Part shown: positions 36,240 to 45,185 of the stretch, in pieces
Layout: each line of letters starts with the position of its first letter
Position numbering within the stretch: position 1 is the stretch's first letter
DNA from: an uncultured Candidatus Melainabacteria bacterium
GTDB taxonomy: Bacteria; Cyanobacteriota; Vampirovibrionia; Gastranaerophilales; Gastranaerophilaceae
Direction: 5' to 3'
DNA: 64,000 nucleotides
Assembly (NCBI GenBank): GCA_934754515.1
Contig: CAKVIG010000003.1
Span: 131,711 to 195,710 of the forward strand
Notes under the pieces: model-generated
Databases searched by the model: none
What the model saw: only the letters and a program-made list of their open reading frames with translations
What the model was told of the DNA's origin: nothing
Position numbers and translations under genes: made by a program

Positions 36240-36394
36240 ACACTTTAAGTGTAGCCGAAACACTAAATAGCAAAAGAATAGAAAATATATAAAACCCCAA
36301 AAATCATATAAACTCCTAGATAATAAACACTAAAAAAGACCATTAGGATGCAGAAAACAAACCCACTCGAAACACACACCGAGTGGTTTTTTTT
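36240..36394 (+). ncRNA. Candidate small RNA of about 155 nt
   Basis: Defined by a promoter upstream and a rho-independent terminator at its end, with no credible reading frame. The 5' part can form a 6-bp hairpin (ACACTT/AAGTGT). The middle is A-rich and mostly single-stranded, and holds AAACTCCTAG (36310-36319), which is complementary to Shine-Dalgarno sequences. A 26-codon frame starts at 36349 and reads through the terminator, but is probably chance. This part of the 566-bp gap before fliI is otherwise empty. Confidence 0.45.
36363..36394 (+). terminator. Rho-independent terminator of the candidate small RNA
   Basis: CCACTCG (36363-36369) pairs with CGAGTGG (36380-36386) around a 10-nt loop; eight T follow. 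On the other strand it may also help end the fliI transcript. Confidence 0.8.
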
Positions 36395-36444
36395 ATACAT
36401 TATAACTTGTGATGATACAATACATTAATTCCCATAGTGGTCAA

Positions 36445-36483
36445 CACCTCACCCTAACCCTCTCCTGTAAGGAGAGGGAATGA
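36445..36483 (+). repeat. Dispersed hairpin family A, intact copy
   Basis: Identical in its core to the 17620 copy. The following bases (ACCAAGATTTGTTAATA) also match those after the 681 copy, so the repeat unit is longer than the hairpin. Confidence 0.85.
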
Positions 36484-36544
36484 CCAAGATTTGTTAATAA
36501 TACCATAGTTTTCTACGTCACTTTTACAAGAGTTTCATAAATAA

Positions 36545-37891
36545 CTAAACATCTACACCTGACATCATTTCAATCAAAGTATTAATTGTATTTTGCATAT
36601 TAACGCTATCCGTTGTTCTTTGTTGTAAAAATGCATTAATTTTCGGCATCATCTCAATTGCTATATCCAATTTCGGATTAGAACCGGGTTGATACATACC
36701 TACGTCAATCAAGTCCTTATTTTCACGATACATAGCCATAATTTTACGCAATTTTCCGGCAGCTTCTTTATGTTCTTTAGAAGCGATTGCAGACATAAGT
36801 CTGGAAATACTTCCTAAAACATCAATTGCCGGATAATGGTTTGCCTCGGCAACTTTTCTTGATAAGAAAATGTGACCGTCCGTAATACCACGCACCGTAT
36901 CTACGATAGGGTCATTAATATCGTCACCTTCCATCAATACCGTATAAAAAGCTGTAATAGAACCTTTTGGACTATTACCAGCTCTTTCTAAAACTTTTTG
37001 AAGCCAAGAGAAAATTGATGGCGGATACCCCTTCATTGTTGGAGGTTCGCCAATTGACAAACCAACTTCACGTCCTGCCATTGCACAACGAGTAACTGTA
37101 TCTGTCATTAAGAAAACTTTTTTGCCTTGATCTCTGAAATATTCACAAACCGCAGTGGCTGTCAAAAGGCATTTTTGTCTGATTAAAGGTGGTTGATCAC
37201 CTGTAGAACAAACAAGAACAGACTTTTTCATACCCTCCGGTCCAAGTGCATCTTCTACAAATTCTTTAACTTCTCTGCCACGTTCGCCTATTAGTGCAAC
37301 AACGTTAACATCAGCATCTGAATTTCTTGCAATCATACCGAGAAGCGTACTCTTACCAACTCCTGAACCAGCAAACAACCCCATACGTTGTCCGCAACCG
37401 AATGTCAAGCAAGAATCTATCGCTCTTACGCCTGTTGAGAACATTTCTGTAATAATAGGACGTTCAAAAGGTCCCGGAGGTGGCCCGTCTGAAGGACGCC
37501 ATGTTGCACCTTCTATATCTAGAGGTTTGCCGTCGATAGGTTCTCCCATAGGGTTAATCAATCTACCTAACAAAAAGTCCCCTACAGGAATGATAATTGG
37601 TCCGCCTGTTGTTGTAACAAGGCTACCTTGACCGATTCCTGCTCCGTCATAAAGTAAAAGCAACTGAGCCGCATCACCTTTAAAAGCAACAACTTCCGCC
37701 GGTTTTTTTTCGCCATTAGCAGCCTCAATATAGCACAAATCACCGATTTTAAGTCCGGGAAGTTTGACTTCTACCGTCAAACCGAGCAGTTTAGATACAC
37801 TGCCTTTATACTGGTATAAATCAACATTCTCGACTTTCGCATGAACCTTTTGTTTAAGTTCATCTAAATACTCTTGATTAACGCCTTCCAT
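36545..37891 (-). CDS. fliI: Flagellum-specific ATPase FliI
   Basis: 448 residues. An F1-like ATPase: Walker A AGSGVGKSTLLGMIARN (about 175-190), ALIGERGREVKEFVED, Walker B region KVFLMTDTVTRCAMAGREVG and SITAFYTVLMEGDDINDPI. It powers or primes export through FliPQR. FliI/YscN proteins of flagella and injectisomes are alike; the flagellin gene favours flagellum. The gene follows tyrA with a 29-bp gap that contains its own extended -10. fliH and fliJ are not adjacent. Confidence 0.93.
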   Translation of the reverse strand: MEGVNQEYLDELKQKVHAKVENVDLYQYKGSVSKLLGLTVEVKLPGLKIGDLCYIEAANGEKKPAEVVAFKGDAAQLLLLYDGAGIGQGSLVTTTGGPIIIPVGDFLLGRLINPMGEPIDGKPLDIEGATWRPSDGPPPGPFERPIITEMFSTGVRAIDSCLTFGCGQRMGLFAGSGVGKSTLLGMIARNSDADVNVVALIGERGREVKEFVEDALGPEGMKKSVLVCSTGDQPPLIRQKCLLTATAVCEYFRDQGKKVFLMTDTVTRCAMAGREVGLSIGEPPTMKGYPPSIFSWLQKVLERAGNSPKGSITAFYTVLMEGDDINDPIVDTVRGITDGHIFLSRKVAEANHYPAIDVLGSISRLMSAIASKEHKEAAGKLRKIMAMYRENKDLIDVGMYQPGSNPKLDIAIEMMPKINAFLQQRTTDSVNMQNTINTLIEMMSGVDV

Positions 37892-37897
37892 AAGCTT

Positions 37898-37906
37898 ATT
37901 TTAGCA
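37898..37906 (-). promoter_or_regulatory. Extended -10 of fliI, predicted leaderless
   Basis: On the minus strand TGCTAAAAT (TAAAAT 37898-37903) ends 6 nt before the fliI ATG. The same nine bases stand at the same distance from the polyprenyl synthase ATG at 6974. No Shine-Dalgarno. Confidence 0.6.
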
Positions 37907-37920
37907 TGTTTTTTCTTTTG

Positions 37921-38697
37921 TTACAAACGAACTTTTGTTGCATAAAGATTTTGCCTAAATTCTTTAATATGTTCAGCTTGTTTTTTATAATCACTTTCCA
38001 AAATTGCGTCAATATTTTTATCTAAAAGAGTAACAACATCTTTTATATTTTCACCGTTCATCAAAATCATATCATTTGCCATTTCAGTATTAGAAAGAGC
38101 CAATCTCGTAGTATCACGGAAACCGCTTGAAGCTAATTTTTGTGCAAGTTCGTTGCTTTCGATATTTTTACACAAAGCTTGAGCAACAAGCATAGGCGCA
38201 TGAGAAATAAGAGCAACTGCTTTATCATGTTCTTGAGGTGTTGTCATAACCGTATTTGCGCCAAAATCTTTGATAACGGATTTTAGAGTTTCAAAATCTT
38301 CTAAAGCGGTATCATCTTTCAATGTTACAGCCCAATTTGCACCTTCAAAAAGTTCAGGGAAAGAATGTTCCCAACCGCTATGTTCAGTACCTGCCATCGG
38401 ATGCGAAGGGATAAATTTAAATTTGTAGTTCTTTTTTGAAACGAATTCTTTTAAACTGCAAACATCCGTAACGATTGTATTTTCATCCAAAAATTCTTCC
38501 AATTTATCTAAAATCTCAAGCGTTTTGTTCATCGGAGTACAAACAAAAACCAAATCACAACCTTTTAATGACGCATAATCTTTACTCACACCTTCTTCAT
38601 TTACAGAGCGCGAAACACCGACCATTTCATGTTTTTCTTTTCCGCGTTTAAAAATAGAACCGCCAATTAAACCTAAACCAATAACTCCAATTTTCAT
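37921..38697 (-). CDS. tyrA: Prephenate/arogenate dehydrogenase
   Basis: 258 residues. N-terminal Rossmann fold IGVIGLGLIGGSIFKRG, then TDVCSLKEF and HPMAGTEHSGWEHS with the catalytic His and Ser/His set, and a helical C-terminal dimer domain with SSGFRDTTRLA. It makes 4-hydroxyphenylpyruvate or tyrosine by NAD(P)-dependent oxidative decarboxylation; prephenate or arogenate preference is not certain. No chorismate mutase or ACT domain is fused. Its ATG abuts the proA stop. Confidence 0.93.
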   Translation of the reverse strand: MKIGVIGLGLIGGSIFKRGKEKHEMVGVSRSVNEEGVSKDYASLKGCDLVFVCTPMNKTLEILDKLEEFLDENTIVTDVCSLKEFVSKKNYKFKFIPSHPMAGTEHSGWEHSFPELFEGANWAVTLKDDTALEDFETLKSVIKDFGANTVMTTPQEHDKAVALISHAPMLVAQALCKNIESNELAQKLASSGFRDTTRLALSNTEMANDMILMNGENIKDVVTLLDKNIDAILESDYKKQAEHIKEFRQNLYATKVRL

Positions 38698-39954
38698 CTA
38701 AATATCCTTATGATTAAACTTCTTCACACCTTCAACATAATCTTTAACAATATCGCCATTACCTTCTAAATTGTATTTGTAAATTGTAAGGCCTTCTAAT
38801 CCGACAGGACCTCTGGCATGGGTTTTGTTTGTAGAAATTCCGACTTCTGCACCGAAACCATATCTAAAACCGTCCGCAAATCTGGTTGATACATTATGAT
38901 AAACTCCTGCGGAATCAACCGCGTTCATAAATATTTTTGCGTTATTTTCATCTTCTGTCAAAATTGACTCCGTATGACCTGATGAAAATTCGTTAATATG
39001 TTCAATTGCTTCTTCAAGACTTGAAACAAATTTATAAGATAAAACTTTGTCTGAATATTCTTTATGCCAACTTTCAGGAGTAGCTATAAGCTCTATATCC
39101 GCATCCTCTAAAGCTTTTAATAATTCCGTTTCATATTTAAAATCTTTGTGAATTAAAATTGTTTCAACAGAATTGCATGCGCTAGGATATTGAGTTTTAG
39201 CATCAATTATAACTCGTTTTGATTTTTCTAAATCAGCAGAAGCGTCTACGAATATATGACAAATACCGTCAGCATGACCTAGTACAGGAATTTTTGTATT
39301 TTCTTTTATAAACTTAACCAAGTTATTTCCACCACGAGGAATAATCAAATCAATGTACTTATCCATAGAAAGCATGTTTTTTACATCATCTCTTGTAAAA
39401 ACTTGTGTCAAAACATTTTCAGGAAAGCCTTCTGTTTTTGCTAAAGCTTCTTGAATAACATTCATAATAGCTTTATTTGTATTTATAGATTCTTTTCCAC
39501 CCTTTAATATAACGACGTTTGAAGATTTTATTGCAAGTGATGAAATTTGAGAAATAACATCAGGTCTTGCTTCAAAAATAATTCCAAGAACACCAATAGG
39601 GCAGGAAATTTTTGTCAAAATCAGACCATCATCTAGTTGGCGTTTAAAAAGCGTTTTACCAATAGGGTCTTCAAGGTTTGAAATATCAATAATACCTTGA
39701 ATCATGTCACGCATTTTGTTTTCATCTAATTTAAGACGATTAAAAACTGATTGTGACAACTCACCTTTTTCAACAAAAGGTCTTGCTAATTCTAAATCCA
39801 TTTTATTAGCTTCAAAAATCTTGTCCTGATTTGCTTTTAAATTATTTGCAATATTTAAAAGTGCTTTATTTTTTATTTCAGTTGATAAAGTTGCAACTTT
39901 TTTTGATGCATTTTTTGCTTTTGTTGCAATTTCAAGAAAATTATTTTCTTCCAT
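38698..39954 (-). CDS. proA: Gamma-glutamyl phosphate reductase
   Basis: 418 residues from ATG 39954; GAGG is 9 nt upstream, while the earlier ATG at 39969 has no site. Aldehyde-dehydrogenase fold with CPIGVLGIIFEARPDV, ALAIKSSNVVILKGGKE-type NADP segment, YPSACNSVETILIH (catalytic Cys) and SSGHTESI...THARGPVGLEGLT. It reduces glutamyl phosphate to the semialdehyde for proline. Second gene of a small ORF-proA-tyrA operon; proB is not here. Confidence 0.96.
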   Translation of the reverse strand: MEENNFLEIATKAKNASKKVATLSTEIKNKALLNIANNLKANQDKIFEANKMDLELARPFVEKGELSQSVFNRLKLDENKMRDMIQGIIDISNLEDPIGKTLFKRQLDDGLILTKISCPIGVLGIIFEARPDVISQISSLAIKSSNVVILKGGKESINTNKAIMNVIQEALAKTEGFPENVLTQVFTRDDVKNMLSMDKYIDLIIPRGGNNLVKFIKENTKIPVLGHADGICHIFVDASADLEKSKRVIIDAKTQYPSACNSVETILIHKDFKYETELLKALEDADIELIATPESWHKEYSDKVLSYKFVSSLEEAIEHINEFSSGHTESILTEDENNAKIFMNAVDSAGVYHNVSTRFADGFRYGFGAEVGISTNKTHARGPVGLEGLTIYKYNLEGNGDIVKDYVEGVKKFNHKDI

Positions 39955-40162
39955 TTCTATATGCCTCACACAATTTACAATACTTTAATCGCCTTAGATT
40001 AATCATATTAGAAAATTTCTTTTTCATTAATTCTTCCTGCAAAGACATCGCAGGTTTTTCTTCTAAAGCGTGGGGTTGTCTAACTACAAAACCTGATAAA
40101 TCCATAAACGGAACTACGTTTCTATAGTCCATGTAAGGGTTTCGTCTTGATTGTTCGCTCAT
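39941..40162 (-). CDS. Small unknown protein ahead of proA
   Basis: 73 residues, highly charged, with no membrane segment. AGGAG/GAAGG lies just before the ATG at 40162 and the 3' end overlaps proA by 14 bases, so it is translated and coupled to it. The C-terminus LRRLKYCKLCEAYRNG has a C-x2-C. No family recognised. Confidence 0.6.
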   Translation of the reverse strand: MSEQSRRNPYMDYRNVVPFMDLSGFVVRQPHALEEKPAMSLQEELMKKKFSNMINLRRLKYCKLCEAYRNGRK

Positions 40163-40264
40163 TCCTTCTCCTAAAAAATGTGATAGTTTTACCCTTTGAA
40201 AATATTCTAGTAAAAAACTATTATTAGGACAATAGAATGTTAACTAAAATTTACTTTATTAAGT

Positions 40265-40304
40265 TCAAAAAAAGTGGCTGATAAAATATTTTATCAGCCA
40301 CTTT
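40265..40304 (-). terminator. Terminator of lpxA
   Basis: A 34-bp perfect palindrome (40271-40304) followed on the minus strand by a run of seven T. Confidence 0.9.
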
Positions 40305-40323
40305 AATTATTTATTTAAATAAA

Positions 40324-41148
40324 TTACTCATCTAAAGATTGATAACCGGATTTGTGTGATTTAAGAAGCACACCGCGCTTTGAAGTTTGAATAAAATCAA
40401 TCATTTTTTCTATATATTCATTCATAGGAATTTCAGCTTTGATTTTTTCAATTGCTTGAGAAGTGTTATATTCTTCGGAAATCAACAATTTGAATGCTTC
40501 ATTTGTAGCAGTTCTAATTTCTTGAGAAACTCCTCTACGTTTCATCGCAATTACATTTAAACCGCGAGGAACAGGAGGTCTGCCTTCGCCTTTTGAATAA
40601 GGTAAGATATCTTGTCTTGAAGCAGAGAAACCACTAATAATTGCCATATCTCCAATTCTGATATTTTGGTGGAATACACTCATACCGCCAACAAATGCGC
40701 CAAATCCTACATGAACGTGACCGCCCAATGTAACAAGGTTTGCCAAAATAACTTGATCTGCTAATACGCAGTTGTGTGCAATGTGAGAACCTACCATCAA
40801 CAAACATTTATTACCGATTCTTGTTGTAAAATCACCACAAGCTGCGCCTCTATGAATAGTTACGTTCTCTTTAATAATTGTTTCGTTGCCGATTACAACT
40901 TTAGTAGCTTCACCTTTATAACCCAAGTCTTGAGGTTCAGAACCAATTGTTGCAAAAGGAGAAATTGTACAGTTTTCACCAATTTCTGCAAATTCAATAT
41001 AAGCATTCGCAATAACTCTTGTACCTTTTCCGATTTTTACACCTTCACCGATAACTACGTTAGGGCCAATTGTAACTCCTTCTGCAATTTCAGCCGATGG
41101 GTGAATTACCGCTGAAGGATGAATTAATGATTTTTCTAAAACTGTCAT
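40324..41148 (-). CDS. lpxA: UDP-N-acetylglucosamine acyltransferase
   Basis: 274 residues. Hexapeptide repeats form a left-handed beta-helix (IHPSAVIHPSAEIAEGVTIG onward); GSHIAHNCVLADQVILAN carries the catalytic His, and a helical C-terminal domain follows from about residue 195. It puts a 3-hydroxyacyl chain on UDP-GlcNAc, the first step of lipid A synthesis, so the cell makes LPS. lpxC, lpxD and fabZ are not next to it. GGAG precedes the ATG. Single gene with a strong terminator. Confidence 0.93.
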   Translation of the reverse strand: MTVLEKSLIHPSAVIHPSAEIAEGVTIGPNVVIGEGVKIGKGTRVIANAYIEFAEIGENCTISPFATIGSEPQDLGYKGEATKVVIGNETIIKENVTIHRGAACGDFTTRIGNKCLLMVGSHIAHNCVLADQVILANLVTLGGHVHVGFGAFVGGMSVFHQNIRIGDMAIISGFSASRQDILPYSKGEGRPPVPRGLNVIAMKRRGVSQEIRTATNEAFKLLISEEYNTSQAIEKIKAEIPMNEYIEKMIDFIQTSKRGVLLKSHKSGYQSLDE

Positions 41149-41253
41149 TCTCTTTCTCCAATAAATTTTATCTACAAGAAAAAGTATAATATAAAAAATA
41201 AAAGTTTCTTGAAATATTTATATAATCTTTATCTTAATATTATTTTAGAATAA

Positions 41254-41288
41254 TAAAAAAGCGCCAATCTTTTTATTGACGCTTTTTA
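41254..41288 (-). terminator. Terminator of trpS
   Basis: GCGCCAAT and ATTGACGC pair (one G-U on the RNA) with a T-run on the minus strand, directly after the trpS stop. Confidence 0.75.
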
Positions 41289-41291
41289 TTA

Positions 41292-42296
41292 TTAATACAT
41301 TCTTACAAATTTTCTAACTTCTTTTAGAACTTTTTGAGCCTCTTCTCTTGCTCTTGCGGAACCATCATTCAAAATCTTTTCAACGATTTCCGGATGAGCT
41401 TCATAATATCTTCTATTTTCTCTAACTTCTTTGAATTTCTCATTAACTTTTGCGCCCAATTGACGTTTACAATCTGCACATCCGCGTTGACCTTTTTCGC
41501 ATTCACATCTGATTGTATTAACGTCTTCTTCACTTCCGAAAATCTTCCAATATTTGAAAGCTACTTCACAATCATCAGGATGACCCAAATCATCTTTTCT
41601 CATTCTGCTTCTATCAGTAATTGCAGACATAATCTTTTTCGCAGTTACTTCTTCAGTATCAGCAATTTTAATATCATTATTGAAAGATTTGCCCATTTTA
41701 TTACCGTCTAAACCACAAATCAAAGAACAATTGTTTAACAAAGGTTTTGTTTCTTTAAAGAAATCAGTTTTATAAATATTATTAAATCTTCGTGCAATAT
41801 CTCTTGTTAATTCAACGTGCGCTACTTGATCAATTCCAACAGGAACAAAATCGGTATTAAACGCCAAAATATCAGCCGTCATAAGAACAGGATAACCCAT
41901 CAAGCCATAATTAATTTGAGATGCAAAGCCTTCTTTTGAGTGCAAAATTTTTGCCATATCTTTTAAATTAGGATCTCTTTCTACCCAGTTTTGAGGAGTA
42001 ATCATGCTTAAATAAATATGAAGTTCTGCAATCTCAGGAATCAAAGATTGTACATAGATTGTTGATTTTTCAGGATTAATTCCGCTTGCAAGCCAATCAA
42101 TCGCAACATCTATCACATCTTGTCTTAAAGATTCCGTTTTATCATATTTTGTAGTCAATGCATGCCAGTCTGCTATAAAATAAAAACATCTGTACTCATC
42201 TTGGAGTTTTAACATGTTTTCTATTACACCTAAATAGTGTCCCAAGTGAAGTTTTCCAGTCGGGCGCATGCCTGTTACTACAATTTTATCCTGCAT
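41292..42296 (-). CDS. trpS: Tryptophanyl-tRNA synthetase with Fe-S type cysteine set
   Basis: 334 residues, class I. GMRPTGKLHLGHYLG (HIGH) and KMGKSFNN (KMSKS, about 200-207) are intact. Cys243, Cys266, Cys273 and Cys276 have spacing C-x22-C-x6-C-x2-C, the pattern that binds a [4Fe-4S] cluster in the Thermotoga maritima enzyme and lies by the anticodon-binding region. AAGGAA precedes the ATG. Its start is 3 bp from the stop of the GH13 gene, so they share a transcript. Confidence 0.96.
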   Translation of the reverse strand: MQDKIVVTGMRPTGKLHLGHYLGVIENMLKLQDEYRCFYFIADWHALTTKYDKTESLRQDVIDVAIDWLASGINPEKSTIYVQSLIPEIAELHIYLSMITPQNWVERDPNLKDMAKILHSKEGFASQINYGLMGYPVLMTADILAFNTDFVPVGIDQVAHVELTRDIARRFNNIYKTDFFKETKPLLNNCSLICGLDGNKMGKSFNNDIKIADTEEVTAKKIMSAITDRSRMRKDDLGHPDDCEVAFKYWKIFGSEEDVNTIRCECEKGQRGCADCKRQLGAKVNEKFKEVRENRRYYEAHPEIVEKILNDGSARAREEAQKVLKEVRKFVRMY

Positions 42297-42299
42297 ATA

Positions 42300-43823
42300 T
42301 TATTTCCTTTCTTTAATCATCAAAACTTTAATTTCTCCGGCATCTAAATCCGTAAACAAGCGTTTATGACCTGCTTTTATGTTGTCGTTACCTGTTATAA
42401 CGTCCAATACATTCTTTTTATTAATACTTTTATCTTTTATTGTAATTTTATTTTGCGGATTTTTGAAATCCAAATTACCGACAACAATTATTTGTTCTTT
42501 ATTCAATTTTCTTGTAAAAGCAAAAACTTTGTCATTGCCGGTTTTTAGTTCTGTAAAATCACCTTTTGTTACTAAATCCAAATTATCATTTCTAAAAGCC
42601 AAAGCTTCTTTAAAATTGTTCAAAATTCTTTCATTTTTTCCGTCTGGCTTTCTGGAAAAATTAAATATATCTAATTTCCCGCGGTGTACAAAATAAGTAT
42701 CATCATCTGTTTCAGATTTTTGAGCCTTAGTATTTGCCCAAGAATACAAATATTCATCTCCGGTAAAGAAACCGTCAATACAATAAGGATTAAACGGTAA
42801 AGTTGCTTCCAGCCAAGAAATCATAATTGAGAAGTTTTCGCCATGCAAAACAACAGGACTGACTTCATCGTGAGTGGTAAAGCTCATAATTACACTTTTT
42901 GGTGCTTTATATGAATCAAGCAATTTTAAATTAAACTTAATATGTTCCATAAACTGTTCTGCGTTCCACTCTTTCAAGTTAAAAAAGCTGCCGTAATAGC
43001 CATCAAAACCTGCTTGAAGCAATTTATCATACGGTGTAAATTCTGCATACTGGCTAGGCGGTTCTCTCCAAGAATCAGACGCTTCAGCTAAAAACATGAA
43101 TTCAGGGTCTTTACTTCTTGTGTACTTAATAATTTCTTCCCAAAAAGCGGAAGGTTTAATTGTTGCAACATCCGCTCTGATTCCGTCTGCACCGATAGAT
43201 AGCACTAAATCAACAAACTTTTTATGAGCGTCAATTACATCCTGATTAAGTTTTTTATTATTACCCGTTTTAAGTAATCTTACGTCTGTCCAATCTGTTG
43301 GGACGATAGAACATTGTTTATCGTCTTTTATAAATAATTCAGGATGAGTTAAAAACAAATCATAAGCACCGCAGCTTGGAAGGTCAATTATTACTCTTAT
43401 CCCTCGTTTATGACACTCGTCAACAAACTTTTTTGCCTGTTCTACATCTGTAAGTTTTGAAGTTTTATCAACCAACTGAGGGTTTATATCCCAAAAATTT
43501 TCCGCAGCGTATACTGAACCTGCCGTTCCAAGAGCTTTAAGTCTTCCGACAGGAGTTATAGGTAAAACATGAAGCGTATTTATACCAAGATTTTTTATTT
43601 CATCTAACCTGTCAATTGCATTAAGAAAATTTCCGCTAATTTCATCTTCATCAATAATTTCGTTGCCGTTTAAATCTTGAGCATTAAAAGTTCTAAGATT
43701 GATACCGCAAATATTTGCTTTGTTATTTGTAAATAAAGTTCGTAAGTCGTTATTTTCACCTGCATAAGTACAAGTTGAAAACATTAATAATGCTAAAGCC
43801 AGTAAAGAAACTTTCTTTTTCAT
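42300..43823 (-). CDS. Exported GH13 alpha-amylase-family enzyme
   Basis: 507 residues. Signal peptide 1-21 (MKKKVSLLALALLMFSTCTYAG). GH13 barrel regions are visible: GINTLHVLPITPVGR, RGIRVIIDLPS (region I), DGIRADVA (nucleophile Asp, region II), FLAEASDS (acid/base Glu, region III) and FTTHDE (third carboxylate, region IV). A beta-sandwich C-domain ends the chain. It should cleave or rearrange alpha-glucans in the periplasm or outside. A cytoplasmic phosphorylase lies at 54319. The PS-CGAYD variation in region I is unusual. First gene before trpS. Confidence 0.88.
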   Translation of the reverse strand: MKKKVSLLALALLMFSTCTYAGENNDLRTLFTNNKANICGINLRTFNAQDLNGNEIIDEDEISGNFLNAIDRLDEIKNLGINTLHVLPITPVGRLKALGTAGSVYAAENFWDINPQLVDKTSKLTDVEQAKKFVDECHKRGIRVIIDLPSCGAYDLFLTHPELFIKDDKQCSIVPTDWTDVRLLKTGNNKKLNQDVIDAHKKFVDLVLSIGADGIRADVATIKPSAFWEEIIKYTRSKDPEFMFLAEASDSWREPPSQYAEFTPYDKLLQAGFDGYYGSFFNLKEWNAEQFMEHIKFNLKLLDSYKAPKSVIMSFTTHDEVSPVVLHGENFSIMISWLEATLPFNPYCIDGFFTGDEYLYSWANTKAQKSETDDDTYFVHRGKLDIFNFSRKPDGKNERILNNFKEALAFRNDNLDLVTKGDFTELKTGNDKVFAFTRKLNKEQIIVVGNLDFKNPQNKITIKDKSINKKNVLDVITGNDNIKAGHKRLFTDLDAGEIKVLMIKERK

Positions 43824-43854
43824 AAAAAAAATCCCCCACTAAATAGTAACAAAT

Positions 43855-43887
43855 AAAGAACAAGATGTAAATAACAGCTTGCTCTTT
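43855..43887 (-). terminator. Probable terminator of the 45048-43905 operon
   Basis: A 10-bp stem (43855-43864 with 43878-43887, one G-U on the minus-strand RNA). The T-run is broken. Confidence 0.45.
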
Positions 43888-43904
43888 ATAAAAAGCGTTT
43901 TTAA

Positions 43905-44465
43905 TTAAACTCGCATATTACCGGAGTGTTGAGGACGATTATCCAAATACTTCTTTTGAATATTAGAAGCCATTGAGTTTCTTAAAATAGGAGTAATTAT
44001 ATTTGAAGATACGATACTTGCACCGACTGTTCCAAGAGTGGTTGCAAAGTTTTTATAAGCATAATATGACTCTTTGGGGAATTTATTTTCAGTTTTAAGA
44101 ACTTCATCTAAATCAAGAGATAATTTGCCAACTTGTTTTTCATAAACTTTATTTTTACTAAGGAATTCACGAACCTTTGTTGGTGCAATTTTTCCTGTTG
44201 AAGCCATTTTTGAAATAATTTTCTTAGTTGCCTGAGTTACCATAAAGAAAGAACCGATATTAACAACCGCATCTAAGAATTCTTGTGGAACAAGAAAGCT
44301 TTTTTGTTCTTTAGGAATTTTTGGATTTATTATAACAGCACCGATTTGTGCCAATGATGACAAACCCCAACCGATAGTGCCGGTTACTACAAGCATTGTA
44401 GCTGTATTTTTCTTGAAATTATTATAAACCCATTCGAGTCCTTTTTGCAAAGGAGAACTATTCAT
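43905..44465 (-). CDS. Lineage-type membrane protein, unknown
   Basis: 186 residues from ATG 44465, 6 nt after AGGAGG; the ATG at 44471 touches the AGGAGG and is not the start. Hydrophobic stretches lie at about 17-38, 62-78 and 140-165 (FATTLGTVGASIVSSNIITPI). It overlaps the 44458 gene and is co-translated with it. The C-terminal helix followed by Pro and a basic tail is like those of the 10205 and 44458 products, suggesting a loose paralogous group. Confidence 0.6.
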   Translation of the reverse strand: MNSSPLQKGLEWVYNNFKKNTATMLVVTGTIGWGLSSLAQIGAVIINPKIPKEQKSFLVPQEFLDAVVNIGSFFMVTQATKKIISKMASTGKIAPTKVREFLSKNKVYEKQVGKLSLDLDEVLKTENKFPKESYYAYKNFATTLGTVGASIVSSNIITPILRNSMASNIQKKYLDNRPQHSGNMRV

Positions 44466-45048
44466 GACCATCCTCCTTTTTTTCGTTTAATTTATTTGTT
44501 AAAAATACTGTTAGCGGAGCGTCTAGAACAAAGTTAGTTACACACATTGCTAAAATTGCCAAAGAACTGGATAGTGCGTTTCTATAATTTTTTAAGAATT
44601 TTTCATTTTTGCTAATTTCACCAAGAAATTTTTTAGGCAATAACGCCTTGCTGGATTTTGACTTGCCACCGATATTTGTCATTGATACAACGGCTTTATA
44701 GGCAGAACCTCTTACCAAAATACCTACACAAGTGCCGGCGATAATCTTCGCAATCGTTCTATTTCTTGAAACTCTTCGAGTTTCTTCATCAACTTTATGA
44801 TTATGATAATCTATCGCCGGTTGAGTAATAATAGCCGCCGCACCCATAATTGCACGGTTTTGAGCAGGTTTTGAAATCCAGTTATCAATTTTATTCCACT
44901 CATCACGACATCTGGCAGATTCTTTTTGGGTATGCGAAGGTAGCGTGTCAAGTACTTTTTGAGCAATACGACGCTTTATACGATTCCACGAACTATCCTT
45001 TTTCCCTTGCATGGAAACACTATTATATTGTATCGGCTGTATATTCAT
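44458..45048 (-). CDS. Lineage-type membrane protein, unknown
   Basis: 196 residues. The start MNIQPIQYNSVSMQGKKDSS has the Asn/Gln-rich lead and a hydrophobic-x-G-K motif seen in neighbours at 11668 and 12475. Hydrophobic segments are near 70-85, 95-115 and 155-185 (SLAILAMCVTNFVLDAPLTV). AGGAAG precedes the ATG. First gene of a two-gene operon. No known domain. Confidence 0.6.
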   Translation of the reverse strand: MNIQPIQYNSVSMQGKKDSSWNRIKRRIAQKVLDTLPSHTQKESARCRDEWNKIDNWISKPAQNRAIMGAAAIITQPAIDYHNHKVDEETRRVSRNRTIAKIIAGTCVGILVRGSAYKAVVSMTNIGGKSKSSKALLPKKFLGEISKNEKFLKNYRNALSSSLAILAMCVTNFVLDAPLTVFLTNKLNEKKEDGHE

Positions 45049-45185
45049 AACACTTCTTCCTACAAGTATAAAACAGGTAAAGGTGTAAAATTGACTTTTA
45101 TTAATAAATTGTTACAAAAAATTTACATTTTTTCCCTAAATAATTCTTACTTTTTTCTTCTTTGAAAAAGCAAGGAGAAAACATT

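Noticed and set aside
36349..36429. 26-codon leader peptide for an attenuator
   Set aside because: The frame crosses the terminator hairpin, no biosynthetic gene follows on that strand, and there is no run of one regulatory codon.
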